Positions 25,529 to 36,005 of a stretch of 64,000 nt of DNA are shown here, in pieces (within the stretch, counting starts at the first letter, position 1; each line of letters opens with the position of its first letter). The position numbers and the translations under genes are program-made. Source of the stretch: Bacteroidota bacterium (GTDB lineage Bacteria > Bacteroidota > Bacteroidia > Bacteroidales > UBA12481); the NCBI GenBank assembly GCA_018669475.1, contig JABHCC010000149.1, positions 62,001 through 126,000 on the forward strand, written 5' to 3'. A model generated the notes under the pieces. The model made no database searches and had not been told where the DNA came from. It worked only from the letters and a program-made list of their open reading frames with translations.

Positions 25529-26845
25529 ATGGGATGGAAGAAGGAAATTAAGACCCTGTTATGGATTGGGGCTGTTTTTATCGGAGTTTATTTTTTACCA
25601 CTGGAGAGTAAACATTTTGCCACGGCATTAGCAGCAACACTTGATCTGGCTAAATGGTACGCCAGGGAGCATGTAATTTTATGTCTCTTGCCTGCATTCT
25701 TTATAGCCGGAGTGATTTCTGTTTTTGTGAGCCAGGGAGCCGTGATGAAGTATTTTGGCGCCAAGGCTAAAAAGTGGTTAGCCTATACGATTGCATCATT
25801 GTCGGGAACTATTTTAGCGGTTTGTAGTTGCACAATTTTGCCCCTTTTTTCAAGTATTCACAAACGTGGTGCCGGATTAGGGCCTGCTATAGCATTTTTG
25901 TACTCTGGTCCGGCGATAAACATTTTGGCCATTATTCTAACAGCCAGGATTCTTGGCTTCGAAATGGGCCTTGCACGAATCATAGGTGCAGTGGTTTTTG
26001 CCATTGTCATTGGGTCGGCAATGTCGCTTATTTACCGTAAGGAAGAAAAGACCAAGCGTGAAGAGCAAATAAATTTTCCTGATGTTGAAGAGAAGCGGCC
26101 CATGTGGAAAACCGCTTTCCATTTTTTTGTTTTAGTTCTGATTCTTGTTTTTGCCAATTGGGGTAAACCCGCTGAAGGTGTAAGCAGCGGCTCCTGGTAT
26201 TGGCTCTGGGCTAACAAATGGTTGATAACAGGAGGCTTTGCCCTATTATTGAGTTTCTCATTAATATATATATTGAAGCTGCAATGGATGCAAGTGCTTA
26301 TTCTGATACTTCTAACAATTACGTCAGGCTTTCTTTTTACTTCTCCGCTAATTCCTGTTTTAGTGGCAATGGCAGGTCTGAGTATTATAACCCTGCTGGA
26401 TAAAAATGATGTTGATAACAGAGAGTGGACTCTTGCTTCATGGGGCTTTGCGAAGCAGATCATGCCCTTACTTGCGGTTGGGGTCTTGATTGCTGGTTTC
26501 CTTTTAGGATCTACACATGATGACACTGCTATTGCCGGAATTATTCCAAACGATTGGATTGCCACCTTGGTGGGAGGAAATTCAGTGTTTTCTAATCTTT
26601 TTGCATCTATTATTGGGGCATTCATGTATTTTGCAACTTTAACAGAAGTGCCGATTTTGCAAGGACTTATTTCGGCAGGAATGGGAAAAGGCCCCGCATT
26701 GGCTTTACTCTTGGCCGGACCATCTTTGTCTTTGCCAAATATGCTGGTTATCCGGGGTGTACTGGGCACTCAGAAAACAATTGTTTACGTGGTTTTAGTT
26801 GTAATTATGGCAACAATTTCAGGATTAATTTTTGGCGCTATTTAG
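25529..26845 (+). CDS. ArsP/SO_0444-type permease (PF03773)
   Basis: A 438-residue membrane protein with about ten hydrophobic segments in two halves. The first half has the family signature around Cys99-Ser-Cys101 (AVCSCTILPLFSSIHKRG) followed by SGPAINILAIILTARILG. The second half has the matching TLTEVPILQGLIS and LAGPSLSLPNMLVI. The family includes ArsP, which exports trivalent organoarsenicals, and Cu/Zn-linked permeases. As the last gene of an ArsR-controlled cassette, arsenical efflux is the best call. A basic cytoplasmic loop (RKEEKTKREEQ) separates the halves. It is convergent with the M1 peptidase gene; no terminator was found in the 41-bp gap. Confidence 0.85.
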   Translation: MGWKKEIKTLLWIGAVFIGVYFLPLESKHFATALAATLDLAKWYAREHVILCLLPAFFIAGVISVFVSQGAVMKYFGAKAKKWLAYTIASLSGTILAVCSCTILPLFSSIHKRGAGLGPAIAFLYSGPAINILAIILTARILGFEMGLARIIGAVVFAIVIGSAMSLIYRKEEKTKREEQINFPDVEEKRPMWKTAFHFFVLVLILVFANWGKPAEGVSSGSWYWLWANKWLITGGFALLLSFSLIYILKLQWMQVLILILLTITSGFLFTSPLIPVLVAMAGLSIITLLDKNDVDNREWTLASWGFAKQIMPLLAVGVLIAGFLLGSTHDDTAIAGIIPNDWIATLVGGNSVFSNLFASIIGAFMYFATLTEVPILQGLISAGMGKGPALALLLAGPSLSLPNMLVIRGVLGTQKTIVYVVLVVIMATISGLIFGAI

Positions 26846-26886
26846 CTGGTTCCAATTACTAAAACATGTTTCGGTGCCTTTAAAAA

Positions 26887-29121
26887 TTACTTTCGAACAT
26901 CAAAAAATATTCGCTCAGTTCTTCTGGGCCAGTAATTATTCTTCGTATCCATATCAGCAGTTTCGAGATGTGGATCCAGAGTTATGCTCTTTACTTCATT
27001 CTCAAAAATGAAAACTTTGCTGACTGCAGTATGATTCTTCATCCAGATCTCTGCCGGGATTCGCACTTCTTCAATGCTTCCATCTTCAAATTCAAACTCC
27101 AGGATTATGGGCATTATCATTCCGCCGTGAGCTTTGAAGCTTAGCTCGTAGAACTTTTGTCCTTTTCGAAGTTGGCTAATTTCTTCATCACTGAATTTCT
27201 TGCCTAATGCCTTCAGCCTTATTAATTCCTGCTCAGTGACAAGTGGCTCAGGATTATTGTACTTATCTCTCAAGGATGTGTCACGGTCTATCTCACTGAT
27301 GAATTGACCTTTGTCTCTAAGAGATGCAATATGTGGTCTGAGTTTTTTCTTTGTGTATTCAGCAGCCCGTAATGCGGACTTCTCATCATAGATAGCTTCA
27401 AAAACTTTCACGTTTTCAATGGCCAGATCAACATGCTCGGTTGTAAAGAACCATCCACGCCAAAACCAGTCAAGGTCAACACCAGAGGCATCTTCCATGA
27501 TTCTGAAGAAGTCTGCAGCTTGAGGATGTTTAAACATCCATGTCCGGGCATATTCTTTAAAAGCCTGATCAAAAAGCTCACGACCCAGGATTGTTTCACG
27601 TAATATTGTCAGCCCAACTGCAGGCTTTCGATAGCTGTTCATTCCGCCTTGTAACAGGCCATCACCATGGGTCATAATTGGAACAATAGTGCTTTTATCG
27701 TCATCCATATACCCTATCATTTCTGCGGGTATTCCTGACCAGTATTGATTAATATCCCATTCACGCTCAGCCAGTCCCTGCATGAAGACATTGAAACCCT
27801 CATCCATCCAAGCTGATTGCCGCTCATCACTATTAACGATCATTGGAAAATAATTGTGACCAACTTCATGTCTCACTACACCGATATGCCAATTTCTGGT
27901 TCCCACATCATAGCTTCCGTCAGCTTTTGGACGCCCACCATTAAAAGCAATCATTGGATATTCCATCCCCAGGCTTGCATCGATTGATTGAGCTACAGGA
28001 TAGGGATAATCAAAGGTGTATTTTGAGTATGCCCTCAAGGTTTGCGCAATGGTTTTTGTCGAAAATTTGCTCCACAAAGGATTACTTTCTTTTGAGTAAA
28101 ATGACATAGCCAGAACATTGTTGTTTTCGAATGGAACACTCATTGCATCCCAGATAAATTTACGAGAGCTTGCGAAGGCAAAATCCCGAACATTTTCAGC
28201 CTTGAAGTGCCATTTTTTACTATTTTCTGCTCTGGATTTCTCATTTTCTATAGCCTCTTTCTCCGATACAATGAATACCGGAGTATCTGATTCTTTAGCT
28301 TTTTCAAGTCTTTGAAGCATTTGAGGGCTAAGAACCTTTTTTCCGTTTTGCAATTCACCGCTTGCTGCTACAATATGGTCAGAAGGAGCATTTATTGTCA
28401 CATCAAAGTTGCCGAACTCCAATGCAAATTCAGCACCAATGAACTGCTTGATCTGCCATCCGTAATCGTTATATACACAAAGTCGTGGGTAGAATTGTGC
28501 TATTGCAAAGGTGCTTTCATCTTGATTTTCAAATGGATCATATCCTGATCGGCCCCCCTGGGTTCTGAGATTATTAAGATTATAGTGCCATTTGATAATC
28601 AGTTCTGTCTTTTTACCCGGAGCCAGTCCTTCGGATAGTAAAACTTTTAAAATAGTGTGGTTTTTCACAGTTTGTAGTGCCTGGTCCTGGGCATCCCTTA
28701 TTGATTCGATTCTGAAACCACCCTCAAAATGATTGTTATACCGCATAATTGAAGAAATATGCTCCTGATTTCGCATTGTTGACTGGGCTATCTTGCTTCC
28801 TAATGAGTTTGGTTCCCGGATATTTTGATCCAGTTGAAGCCAAAGGTAAGTTAGGGTTTGAGGTGAATTGTTATAATAGGTAATCATTTCAACTCCAGAA
28901 ATCACTTTGTCATTCTCATCCAGAGTAATCTCCATTTTATAATCCACTTGTTGCTGAAAATAATCAGGACCCGGATGACCACTAGCCGTTCGGTAGCTAT
29001 TTGGAGATGGTAATTCTTCAGTTAACTGTCTGAATATATTTTTATTGACATGATCTTGTGAAAACAGAGCTGCCGAAAAGGTTATCATCAATGCAAACCC
29101 AGTTATGATTATCTTTTTCAT
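26887..29121 (-). CDS. M1-family metallopeptidase, secreted
   Basis: A 744-residue protein with a signal peptide (to about ALFSQ22). The gluzincin zinc site is complete: H418-E-V-G-H422 with the third ligand Glu441 in WMDEGFNVF. A GMEYPM segment near 385-390 stands where classical M1 aminopeptidases have GAMEN. The N-terminal beta-domain (residues 45-250) and the long C-terminal part fit the Bacteroidota M1 lineage. It probably trims peptides in the periplasm or at the surface. It is the last of the long minus-strand series, 56 bp after the GH2 gene, and may be co-transcribed without sharing its function. Confidence 0.9.
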   Translation of the reverse strand: MKKIIITGFALMITFSAALFSQDHVNKNIFRQLTEELPSPNSYRTASGHPGPDYFQQQVDYKMEITLDENDKVISGVEMITYYNNSPQTLTYLWLQLDQNIREPNSLGSKIAQSTMRNQEHISSIMRYNNHFEGGFRIESIRDAQDQALQTVKNHTILKVLLSEGLAPGKKTELIIKWHYNLNNLRTQGGRSGYDPFENQDESTFAIAQFYPRLCVYNDYGWQIKQFIGAEFALEFGNFDVTINAPSDHIVAASGELQNGKKVLSPQMLQRLEKAKESDTPVFIVSEKEAIENEKSRAENSKKWHFKAENVRDFAFASSRKFIWDAMSVPFENNNVLAMSFYSKESNPLWSKFSTKTIAQTLRAYSKYTFDYPYPVAQSIDASLGMEYPMIAFNGGRPKADGSYDVGTRNWHIGVVRHEVGHNYFPMIVNSDERQSAWMDEGFNVFMQGLAEREWDINQYWSGIPAEMIGYMDDDKSTIVPIMTHGDGLLQGGMNSYRKPAVGLTILRETILGRELFDQAFKEYARTWMFKHPQAADFFRIMEDASGVDLDWFWRGWFFTTEHVDLAIENVKVFEAIYDEKSALRAAEYTKKKLRPHIASLRDKGQFISEIDRDTSLRDKYNNPEPLVTEQELIRLKALGKKFSDEEISQLRKGQKFYELSFKAHGGMIMPIILEFEFEDGSIEEVRIPAEIWMKNHTAVSKVFIFENEVKSITLDPHLETADMDTKNNYWPRRTERIFFDVRK

Positions 29122-29177
29122 CCGTGTGTGTGTTAAAATATTTTTCCTTTTGTAATGTTCGGTTCATATTGTTGTGA

Positions 29178-32129
29178 TTAATTCTTTCTGTTTACCGATT
29201 GAAGTATAAGCTTTCCACTGATTTGATCCCCCTTTTTCAGGGGCTTGTCATCTTTTTTGGCATGAGGTCGCAGGAAGCGTTCGCTGCCACCGTTGGAATA
29301 GTTGGCAATCAGCCAGTGGATTTCGTCTTCTTCAATCCAGGATCTTGAATGAAGTTTTGCATTGCTTCGTACTTCAAATCCTTTTTCTGAGGCATCTCTT
29401 AAAGAAGCCCTGTAAATATTGTGCTTGGTTGATGCAAAGTCATTCGATCCAATCTTTGTTCTGTCGTGCCTCCATTCGTGATCTGGTTTTGTTCGCGGTC
29501 CAACAGGGCTTGATTCAATACCTTCTGAAGCAGTTGCTTTGCCTTCAAGTCGGGCAATATGCCAATCAGGATAGGTGCTCCAATAGCCTTTGCGCTTCCA
29601 GTAAAGATTTTCATATTTCTTTGGAAGATCGAAAACCAGACCCATCTGTCTTGGATTGATATCGTCATTCAACACAAAATCATACTCAATTGATATACCT
29701 CCACTGGCGCGAAATTTATAAATAAAAGACCCATTTGCCTCCTTATATGTTCCATGAATCTTTATTTCCAATTTGCTATAAAAAAGATTTTCAACTGAAT
29801 CAAGTTTCCAGTCGGTGCATACAGGTGTAAAGGGCTCATAATACTTGGTGGGGCCGTGCATCTGTGTTTCACCTCCATTATTCATCGGAAGGATCATTAA
29901 TCGAGGGCCTGTGAGATCCTTGATGTAGAGTAAGCCTGTAGCAGTACTTATTTTGTATTTTTCCTGATTTGAGGTGACTAAAAGGTATTCCTCTTTTTCC
30001 TCAATTTTCATCCGGCTCGTTTCATTTAATGGTACTTTGTATGATATAATTTGGGGATGAATGGGGAGAATGAAAGAATCAACAGTGAATCCTCTTGGAT
30101 CAATGAATTCCAATTCGAGTTTTGCGTTTTCCTTCAGAGGGTGCTTCGAATTAATCTCCAAAAGATCCATTTGTTTGGGTGGAATATCGGCATATAATAA
30201 TCCCTTTTCCTGGCCTATCTTCCAATTAATCCTCAGTCTTTTTAGATTTGAAAAGTCCTGTCTGTTTTCTACCATGAAACTGACAACATTATTCTTTTTT
30301 TCAACATCTATAATTCGAATAGGTGAGTAGGTTTTCTTCATACCCCACCATTCGGGCTTTTTCCTTCTCCATCCATCAATGGGCCCCCAGGTTCCGTAGC
30401 CTACTGTGCGTTCTTCTATTGAGCCATCATCAAGAGGGTAATCCCAATAGAATGTATCATCTATCCCTGCCCAAATGGAACCTCCGGCAACTCCCTGAGA
30501 TTTATACATATCCTCCCACATGCTGTGAAGATAAATTCCCCACTTATCTCTAAGAGCAACATCGCTTGCTAATTCAAAGCGATTGTATGCATTGAGATGC
30601 ACAAACTCACCAAAGCTGATTGGTCTTCGGTAGTCAGAGTATTTTCCTGGTCCTGTAGGGCTTGGGTAATGATCAGAACCCAAGGCACAGATTGCCTCGT
30701 CTTCTTGTTGATTTTTTACCCATCCCCAGGGGAAGTAATTGAATGTTAAAGGACGCGTAGGATCCAGTTTTTTCATGGCCTGACCAGCAATATCATATGA
30801 CTTGTTCCATATTGATTCATTGGAGATAGACCAGAAAATAATGCTTGGATGATTTCTGTTCAGGACAATCATCTCTAATAACTGACTGGTCATAACTTTC
30901 TGAATAGAAACACTATCGCCTTTCGTTTCATGTGACCAGCAAAACGGACCCTCACATTCAATAAACATTCCCAGTTCATCGGCTATTTCCATCAGTTCTT
31001 CATCGGGAGGGTAATGACAAGTCCGGATATGGTTAACATTTCCTTCACGAAATAACTCCACATCTTCCCTGTACATTTCTTTCGGAACTACACGGCCCGT
31101 TAGTGGATACACCTCATGTCGGTTGACACCCCTTAGTTTAATCGGTTTTCCATTGACAAATAATTGATTTCCTTTTACTTCGGATTGTCTGAAACCAAAG
31201 CGCTGATGAATAGTTTCAATAATTTCACCATTCTTTTTAAGTTTTAAAGTAAGGACGTATAAATTTGGTGTTTCACAATTCCATTGCTTGGGTTTTAATA
31301 CCGGCATCTTGAGTTTAAGAACCTCTTTTCCTCCGGATTTAATCACCTGGATATCCACTTGTGAATCCGGCAGGTGAATCAAATCTTCATTTTTCCATTC
31401 CCTGAGCTCTGCAGAAAGGCTTAAATCTTTGACTTTATTTGAATTTTCGTTGCTTATTTCAACATAAGTGATGAGATCAGCATCCACAAAATCCTTTTCA
31501 AATGAAGTTTCTACAGCAAGGGAACTTACATTGACCACGGGCAGAGCCATTATAAAAACTGATCGGTTGATGCCGCCAAGGGGATGACACGCATATCTCG
31601 ATCCGCTGCTCAATGAGTTGGATAGTGACTCATTGCGTACTGAAAGAAGCAAAGTGTTTTCATCATTAAATTTTGTCAGATCGGTAATGTCCAGTTCAAA
31701 AGCAGTGAACCCACCATGATGTTCTCCTGCCTTTTGTCCGTTAATGAAGATCTCACATAAACTGTAAACCGCATTGAAGCGGAGTTTAATTCGTTGTCCT
31801 TTCCAATCTTTTGGAAGAGAAAATGTTCTGAAGTAGGCAGCCGGCTGCGCAGAATCCACTACGTGACCTTGCATTGACCATTCTCCGGGTACTTTGATAT
31901 CAGACCAGGAATCAGGCTGTTGGATAGAAGTGAAACTGTCTTCAAATTTGGCATTGAATTTCCATTGGCCATCTAAGCTTAGCTTTATCAGCTTATCTCC
32001 GGATATGTCTGTTGGAACAGGAGATAGCCGGGGAATGGCATCACTTTGGGCTTGAAGCCCGTGATTTGGGTACAATAGACCAATAATTAGAGAAATGATC
32101 AGGAGCCTGAGATTTGTAATGCTTTTCAT
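29178..32129 (-). CDS. GH2-family glycoside hydrolase (beta-galactosidase type)
   Basis: A 983-residue exported enzyme from the ATG at 32129. The frame continues to 32192 but would overlap the sulfatase and lose the signal peptide. It has the GH2 order: sugar-binding domain (RIKLRFNAVYSLCEIFINGQKAG), Ig-like domain and TIM barrel. The barrel has GVNRHEVYPLTGRV, the acid/base Glu in IFWSISNESIW and the nucleophile Glu in ISFGEFVHLN. It is followed by C-terminal beta domains of the large beta-galactosidase kind. It starts 4 bp after the sulfatase stop, so the two are likely coupled and may act in turn on a sulfated galactoside. Confidence 0.9.
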   Translation of the reverse strand: MKSITNLRLLIISLIIGLLYPNHGLQAQSDAIPRLSPVPTDISGDKLIKLSLDGQWKFNAKFEDSFTSIQQPDSWSDIKVPGEWSMQGHVVDSAQPAAYFRTFSLPKDWKGQRIKLRFNAVYSLCEIFINGQKAGEHHGGFTAFELDITDLTKFNDENTLLLSVRNESLSNSLSSGSRYACHPLGGINRSVFIMALPVVNVSSLAVETSFEKDFVDADLITYVEISNENSNKVKDLSLSAELREWKNEDLIHLPDSQVDIQVIKSGGKEVLKLKMPVLKPKQWNCETPNLYVLTLKLKKNGEIIETIHQRFGFRQSEVKGNQLFVNGKPIKLRGVNRHEVYPLTGRVVPKEMYREDVELFREGNVNHIRTCHYPPDEELMEIADELGMFIECEGPFCWSHETKGDSVSIQKVMTSQLLEMIVLNRNHPSIIFWSISNESIWNKSYDIAGQAMKKLDPTRPLTFNYFPWGWVKNQQEDEAICALGSDHYPSPTGPGKYSDYRRPISFGEFVHLNAYNRFELASDVALRDKWGIYLHSMWEDMYKSQGVAGGSIWAGIDDTFYWDYPLDDGSIEERTVGYGTWGPIDGWRRKKPEWWGMKKTYSPIRIIDVEKKNNVVSFMVENRQDFSNLKRLRINWKIGQEKGLLYADIPPKQMDLLEINSKHPLKENAKLELEFIDPRGFTVDSFILPIHPQIISYKVPLNETSRMKIEEKEEYLLVTSNQEKYKISTATGLLYIKDLTGPRLMILPMNNGGETQMHGPTKYYEPFTPVCTDWKLDSVENLFYSKLEIKIHGTYKEANGSFIYKFRASGGISIEYDFVLNDDINPRQMGLVFDLPKKYENLYWKRKGYWSTYPDWHIARLEGKATASEGIESSPVGPRTKPDHEWRHDRTKIGSNDFASTKHNIYRASLRDASEKGFEVRSNAKLHSRSWIEEDEIHWLIANYSNGGSERFLRPHAKKDDKPLKKGDQISGKLILQSVNRKN

Positions 32130-32133
32130 CCGT

Positions 32134-33570
32134 TTATCTCCTTTCCCATCCACTTTCACGTTTACCCGAACCGGTTTCTTCGCTGTCTCCAAGTTCTTCT
32201 TTCATCTCGTTCGCTTTTACCAACAGCTCTTTCACAATTTCGGGGTATTGATCAACAAGGTTGTTTTGTTCTCCAATGTCTTCATCGAGATTAAAGAGGG
32301 ATAAACCGATTTCGGAGCGAATACCTTTTCTACCATGACTGTTTCCGTCATCGCTTTCAATGATAGCCGAATATTTATGCGGAAGGTGAAGTTTCCACTT
32401 TCCTCTTCGTAATGCCTGTAATTGCCAGTTTTGATAAAAGAAGTAAGTGTCGGTTGGACTTACTGCGTCCTTTTCGCCCCAGAGCAAATTTTGAATATTA
32501 TGTCCATCAATTTTATGATCTGGCAAATCAGCTCCGGATATTGCCGCAATTGTCGGAAGTATATCTATGCTTGCGGCAATTTCATTGCATTCGCTTCCCT
32601 CTGGAATTTTTCCAGGCCATTTCATGATACAAGGAACTCTCATTCCGCCCTCAAATGTTGTGAACTTGCCTTCTCTCAGGGGATCAGCTGATCCTCCGTG
32701 ATCACCAAAAATCAGCCAGGGACCATTATCCGTAGCAAACATCACCAGGGTATTCTGATCTAAGCCAAGCTCTTCAAGGGTTTGGTTAATTTGACCTACT
32801 GACCAATCAATCTCCTCAATAACATCCCCATATATGCCTTTGATTGACTTTCCTTTGAATTGTTCAGAAACGTAAAGGGGAATGTGGGGCATGGTATGTG
32901 GCAGATAGACGAAAAAAGGTTGATCCTGATGTCTTTTTATAAAATCGATAGCTTTTTCGGTGTACTCCCGGGTTATCATGGATTGGTCGTCATCCATGAA
33001 ACGATGAACTCCGTTGCCATCCATAAGCGGTAAGGGGGGATAGGGTGTTTTCCCCGGATTTTTCCCGGGACGCATATCATTGGAGTAAGGGATTCCGAAG
33101 TATTCATCGAAACCTTGCTGCAGGGGAAGGAATTGTTTATGATGCCCAAGGTGCCATTTGCCGAAGCATCCGGTGGCATAACCTTTTTCCCGGAGCATTT
33201 CAGCAATAGTTAACTCATTCTGATGCAATCCCGTTTTTGTTCTTCTTTCCTCTGGGTTCCAATCTGTATTCTCATGTTCCGGAAACAAAACACTGGGTAT
33301 CCCAATCCGTTGGGGATAACAGCCGGTCAGGAGAGCTGCACGTGAGGGTGAGCAAACAGGAGAAGCCACATAGAAATCCGTAAAGCGCATTCCTTCTGCT
33401 GCCATTTGATCCAGATTCGGGGTTTCAAAGTCATCTGCTCCATATACACCAATATCTGCGTACCCCTGGTCATCTGTGAAGATGATGACGATATTGGGAG
33501 TCGTCTCAAGTTTTGACTTACATGCCCCAAGGGCAAGAATCAGCAATAAGAGGCTTATGTAGGTTCTCAT
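32134..33570 (-). CDS. Formylglycine-dependent sulfatase (S1 family) lipoprotein
   Basis: A 478-residue lipoprotein (lipid Cys in ILALGACKSK). The sulfatase signature has Cys73 as the residue converted to formylglycine, in VCSPSRAALLTG. Metal-binding Asp residues lie in FTDDQGYADIG, with a further site in MFATDNGPW and GKWHLGHH. It hydrolyses sulfate esters from glycans. Being a Cys-type enzyme it needs a maturase (anaerobic SME or FGE), which is not in this window. Its position between GH95 and GH2 points to a sulfated substrate. Confidence 0.93.
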   Translation of the reverse strand: MRTYISLLLLILALGACKSKLETTPNIVIIFTDDQGYADIGVYGADDFETPNLDQMAAEGMRFTDFYVASPVCSPSRAALLTGCYPQRIGIPSVLFPEHENTDWNPEERRTKTGLHQNELTIAEMLREKGYATGCFGKWHLGHHKQFLPLQQGFDEYFGIPYSNDMRPGKNPGKTPYPPLPLMDGNGVHRFMDDDQSMITREYTEKAIDFIKRHQDQPFFVYLPHTMPHIPLYVSEQFKGKSIKGIYGDVIEEIDWSVGQINQTLEELGLDQNTLVMFATDNGPWLIFGDHGGSADPLREGKFTTFEGGMRVPCIMKWPGKIPEGSECNEIAASIDILPTIAAISGADLPDHKIDGHNIQNLLWGEKDAVSPTDTYFFYQNWQLQALRRGKWKLHLPHKYSAIIESDDGNSHGRKGIRSEIGLSLFNLDEDIGEQNNLVDQYPEIVKELLVKANEMKEELGDSEETGSGKRESGWERR

Positions 33571-33614
33571 TTGATTTTAGTTTAGATTACAAGTTAAAAC
33601 TAGATGTATATCAG

Positions 33615-35960
33615 TTAGTTGTTGTATGTGTATTTTTTTCCAGGTTCAATCTTTACTTCAAGGACATCTGATTTGTATTTAATCTTTGCCAGACCTCCTT
33701 TTTCCGTGTGGATTATTGCCTTGGTTAATTGACCTTCTTCCCACCAGATATCACATTCGAAGCCATTGCGGGCTTTCAGACCGGTAATATGACCATTATG
33801 CCAGGCAGCAGGCAGGGCCGGTAGAAGATGTATGACACCATTATGAGATTGCAAAAGCATTTCCGCAATACCCGCAGTACCACCAAAATTACCGTCAATC
33901 TGGAAGGGAGGATGATTGTCAAACAGATTATTTTTTGTTGATTTTGCTAACAGTTGCTGTAGGTGATGCCATGCTTGTTCACCATCATGTATACGGGAAT
34001 AAAAGTTTACGATCCAGGCGCGACTCCATCCGGTGTGTCCACCACCACTCTCCAGTCGCCTCTGGATGGTCTTTTTTGCTGCATCAAACAGCTGAGGGTT
34101 TTCTTCTGTGATCTGGGATAAAGGGTAGAGACCCAGTAGGTGAGACATATGCCTGTGGCCTATCTCAACTTCCTCATAGTCATGTATCCATTCCTGAATT
34201 GTTCCATCTCCTCCTATTTGCACTGGAGGAAGTTTCTTCCTTATTTCTTCGAGCTCATTAGCAAATTCATGATCAATATTCAGGATCTCGGAGGCTATTT
34301 TGATCTCATCAAACAATTCATTTATTATTTGAATGTCAGTTGTTGCAGCATAGGTTAGAGAAGATCTTTCCTGCTTATCCGTACCGGGCACGAAGAAGGC
34401 ATTTTCGGGTGAATGAGAGGGATTGCTTACCAGATAACCTTCGGGTGACTCAATTAAAAATCCTTTTATAAATTCTGCTGATCCTTTAAGCAGGGGATAA
34501 ATGCGGGCCAGATAGTCAGTGTCTCCGGTAAACTCAAAATGACGAAATACCGGAAATGTCATCCATGGTCCGTCAAGAGGAGTAATTCCCCAAACTCCGT
34601 CGGCAACACCGGTACGTCCGAATGGATCGGTCAGGTGATGGAATGTCCAACCATCCGTGCCGTACATGTTTTTTGCAGTGACTGTTCCCGGCTCTACTAG
34701 TTTCTCCATGAATCGTGTAAGAACCAGGCTGGTTTCAGAAAGGTTACATACCTCTGCTGGCCAGTAATTCATCTGAAGGTTAATGTTAGTATGAAAGTCA
34801 GCATTCCAGGGGGCATTGAGATGATTATTCCATATGCCCTGGAGATTTGCAGGCAGAACACCAGGTAGCCTTGATGACCCCATCAGTAAATACCTTCCAT
34901 ACTGGAAATAGGTGGTCACCAGCCCCTTATCAATACCTCCTTCTTTTACAAGGTTTAGTCTTTCATTTATGGGCAGGTTTTCAAAACTATCAGACCCAAG
35001 GCTGAATGAAACCCGGTTAAAAATTTCTGAGTGGTCGGCAATATGTTGTTTTCTTAACTGGGCAAAAGATGTACCATCAAGATTACTCAGAATCGTCTCG
35101 CATTTTTCTATAGGGTCAACAGAATCCAAAAAATTAAGCTTTGTAATATCATAATTGGTAGCTCCGGTCAGGTAGATTGTCAATTTATTCACAGATTTAC
35201 AAGATAGTCCTGCTTCTGTTTTGTCAACAACTCCTCCTGTGTTTTCGACCACTGCCAGTGCAGCAAATTTCATATGAGCTCCTGCAGGCCCCCTGTTGGC
35301 TTGTTCAGGATCGATGATCTGCCCTGACATAATAATCTTGCCTTCTGCAAAATATTCAGTATTTGCATCTTTCTCTCTTTTCAATTGCAGATCGATGTCA
35401 AATGCTTCATCAGCCGAGATCCTGATCACCAATAAGTCAGCTGGAGCAGATGCAAAAACCTCCTGAGCGATGTGGTTTCCTCCAACATCATAAGTGGTTC
35501 TTGAAATACCTGAATTAAGAGTCAGGTCTCGTGTATAATTTTGAATCTCACCTTCCCAGTGATATGACATATGAAGATCTCCGAAAGTCTGATGCGAGCG
35601 AATATTCGGAGGGGTTCCCAGTAAGTGTTTTTTGGCCATTGTGTATGCCTCACTGTACTGTTCGTTAAATATTAAGCTTTGAATCTCAGGCAGGTTTTCT
35701 TTTGCACCGGGATTGTTATTGTCGATTTTAGTCCCTGCCCAAAGACTTTCCTCATTGATTTGAATCTTTTCATTGTGTGGGTCACCAAAGATCATAGCGC
35801 CTAATCTGCCATTTCCTACAGGCAAAGCTTCTGTCCATTCTGAGGCAGGTTCATCATACCATAGTTGGTAGTTTGTTACCAGGTCTTTTTTCACGGAATT
35901 GCATCCGGAAGAAAGAATTATCAGGGTAAGAATTAGTAGAGATCGAAATACTTCTTTCAT
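33615..35960 (-). CDS. GH95-family alpha-L-fucosidase/galactosidase lipoprotein
   Basis: A 781-residue lipoprotein (lipid Cys in ILSSGCNSVKK). The GH95 N-terminal domain begins LWYDEPASEWTEALPVGNG. The (alpha/alpha)6 barrel has NADFHTNINLQMNYWPAE, which holds the paired Asn residues, and FQIDGNFGG, which holds the catalytic Asp of characterised GH95 enzymes. The family is inverting and removes alpha-1,2-L-fucose or alpha-L-galactose caps. It is co-directional with the sulfatase (44 bp), consistent with a fucosylated and sulfated glycan. Confidence 0.93.
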   Translation of the reverse strand: MKEVFRSLLILTLIILSSGCNSVKKDLVTNYQLWYDEPASEWTEALPVGNGRLGAMIFGDPHNEKIQINEESLWAGTKIDNNNPGAKENLPEIQSLIFNEQYSEAYTMAKKHLLGTPPNIRSHQTFGDLHMSYHWEGEIQNYTRDLTLNSGISRTTYDVGGNHIAQEVFASAPADLLVIRISADEAFDIDLQLKREKDANTEYFAEGKIIMSGQIIDPEQANRGPAGAHMKFAALAVVENTGGVVDKTEAGLSCKSVNKLTIYLTGATNYDITKLNFLDSVDPIEKCETILSNLDGTSFAQLRKQHIADHSEIFNRVSFSLGSDSFENLPINERLNLVKEGGIDKGLVTTYFQYGRYLLMGSSRLPGVLPANLQGIWNNHLNAPWNADFHTNINLQMNYWPAEVCNLSETSLVLTRFMEKLVEPGTVTAKNMYGTDGWTFHHLTDPFGRTGVADGVWGITPLDGPWMTFPVFRHFEFTGDTDYLARIYPLLKGSAEFIKGFLIESPEGYLVSNPSHSPENAFFVPGTDKQERSSLTYAATTDIQIINELFDEIKIASEILNIDHEFANELEEIRKKLPPVQIGGDGTIQEWIHDYEEVEIGHRHMSHLLGLYPLSQITEENPQLFDAAKKTIQRRLESGGGHTGWSRAWIVNFYSRIHDGEQAWHHLQQLLAKSTKNNLFDNHPPFQIDGNFGGTAGIAEMLLQSHNGVIHLLPALPAAWHNGHITGLKARNGFECDIWWEEGQLTKAIIHTEKGGLAKIKYKSDVLEVKIEPGKKYTYNN

Positions 35961-36005
35961 GGTTTTTTAATTTTCTGTTTCCTGTTTATTTGGCAGATGT
36001 TCACC

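Noticed and set aside
26032-26769. A 245-codon open frame on the minus strand
   Set aside because: Entirely antisense to the ArsP-type permease, whose family motifs and hydrophobic pattern are clear on the plus strand.
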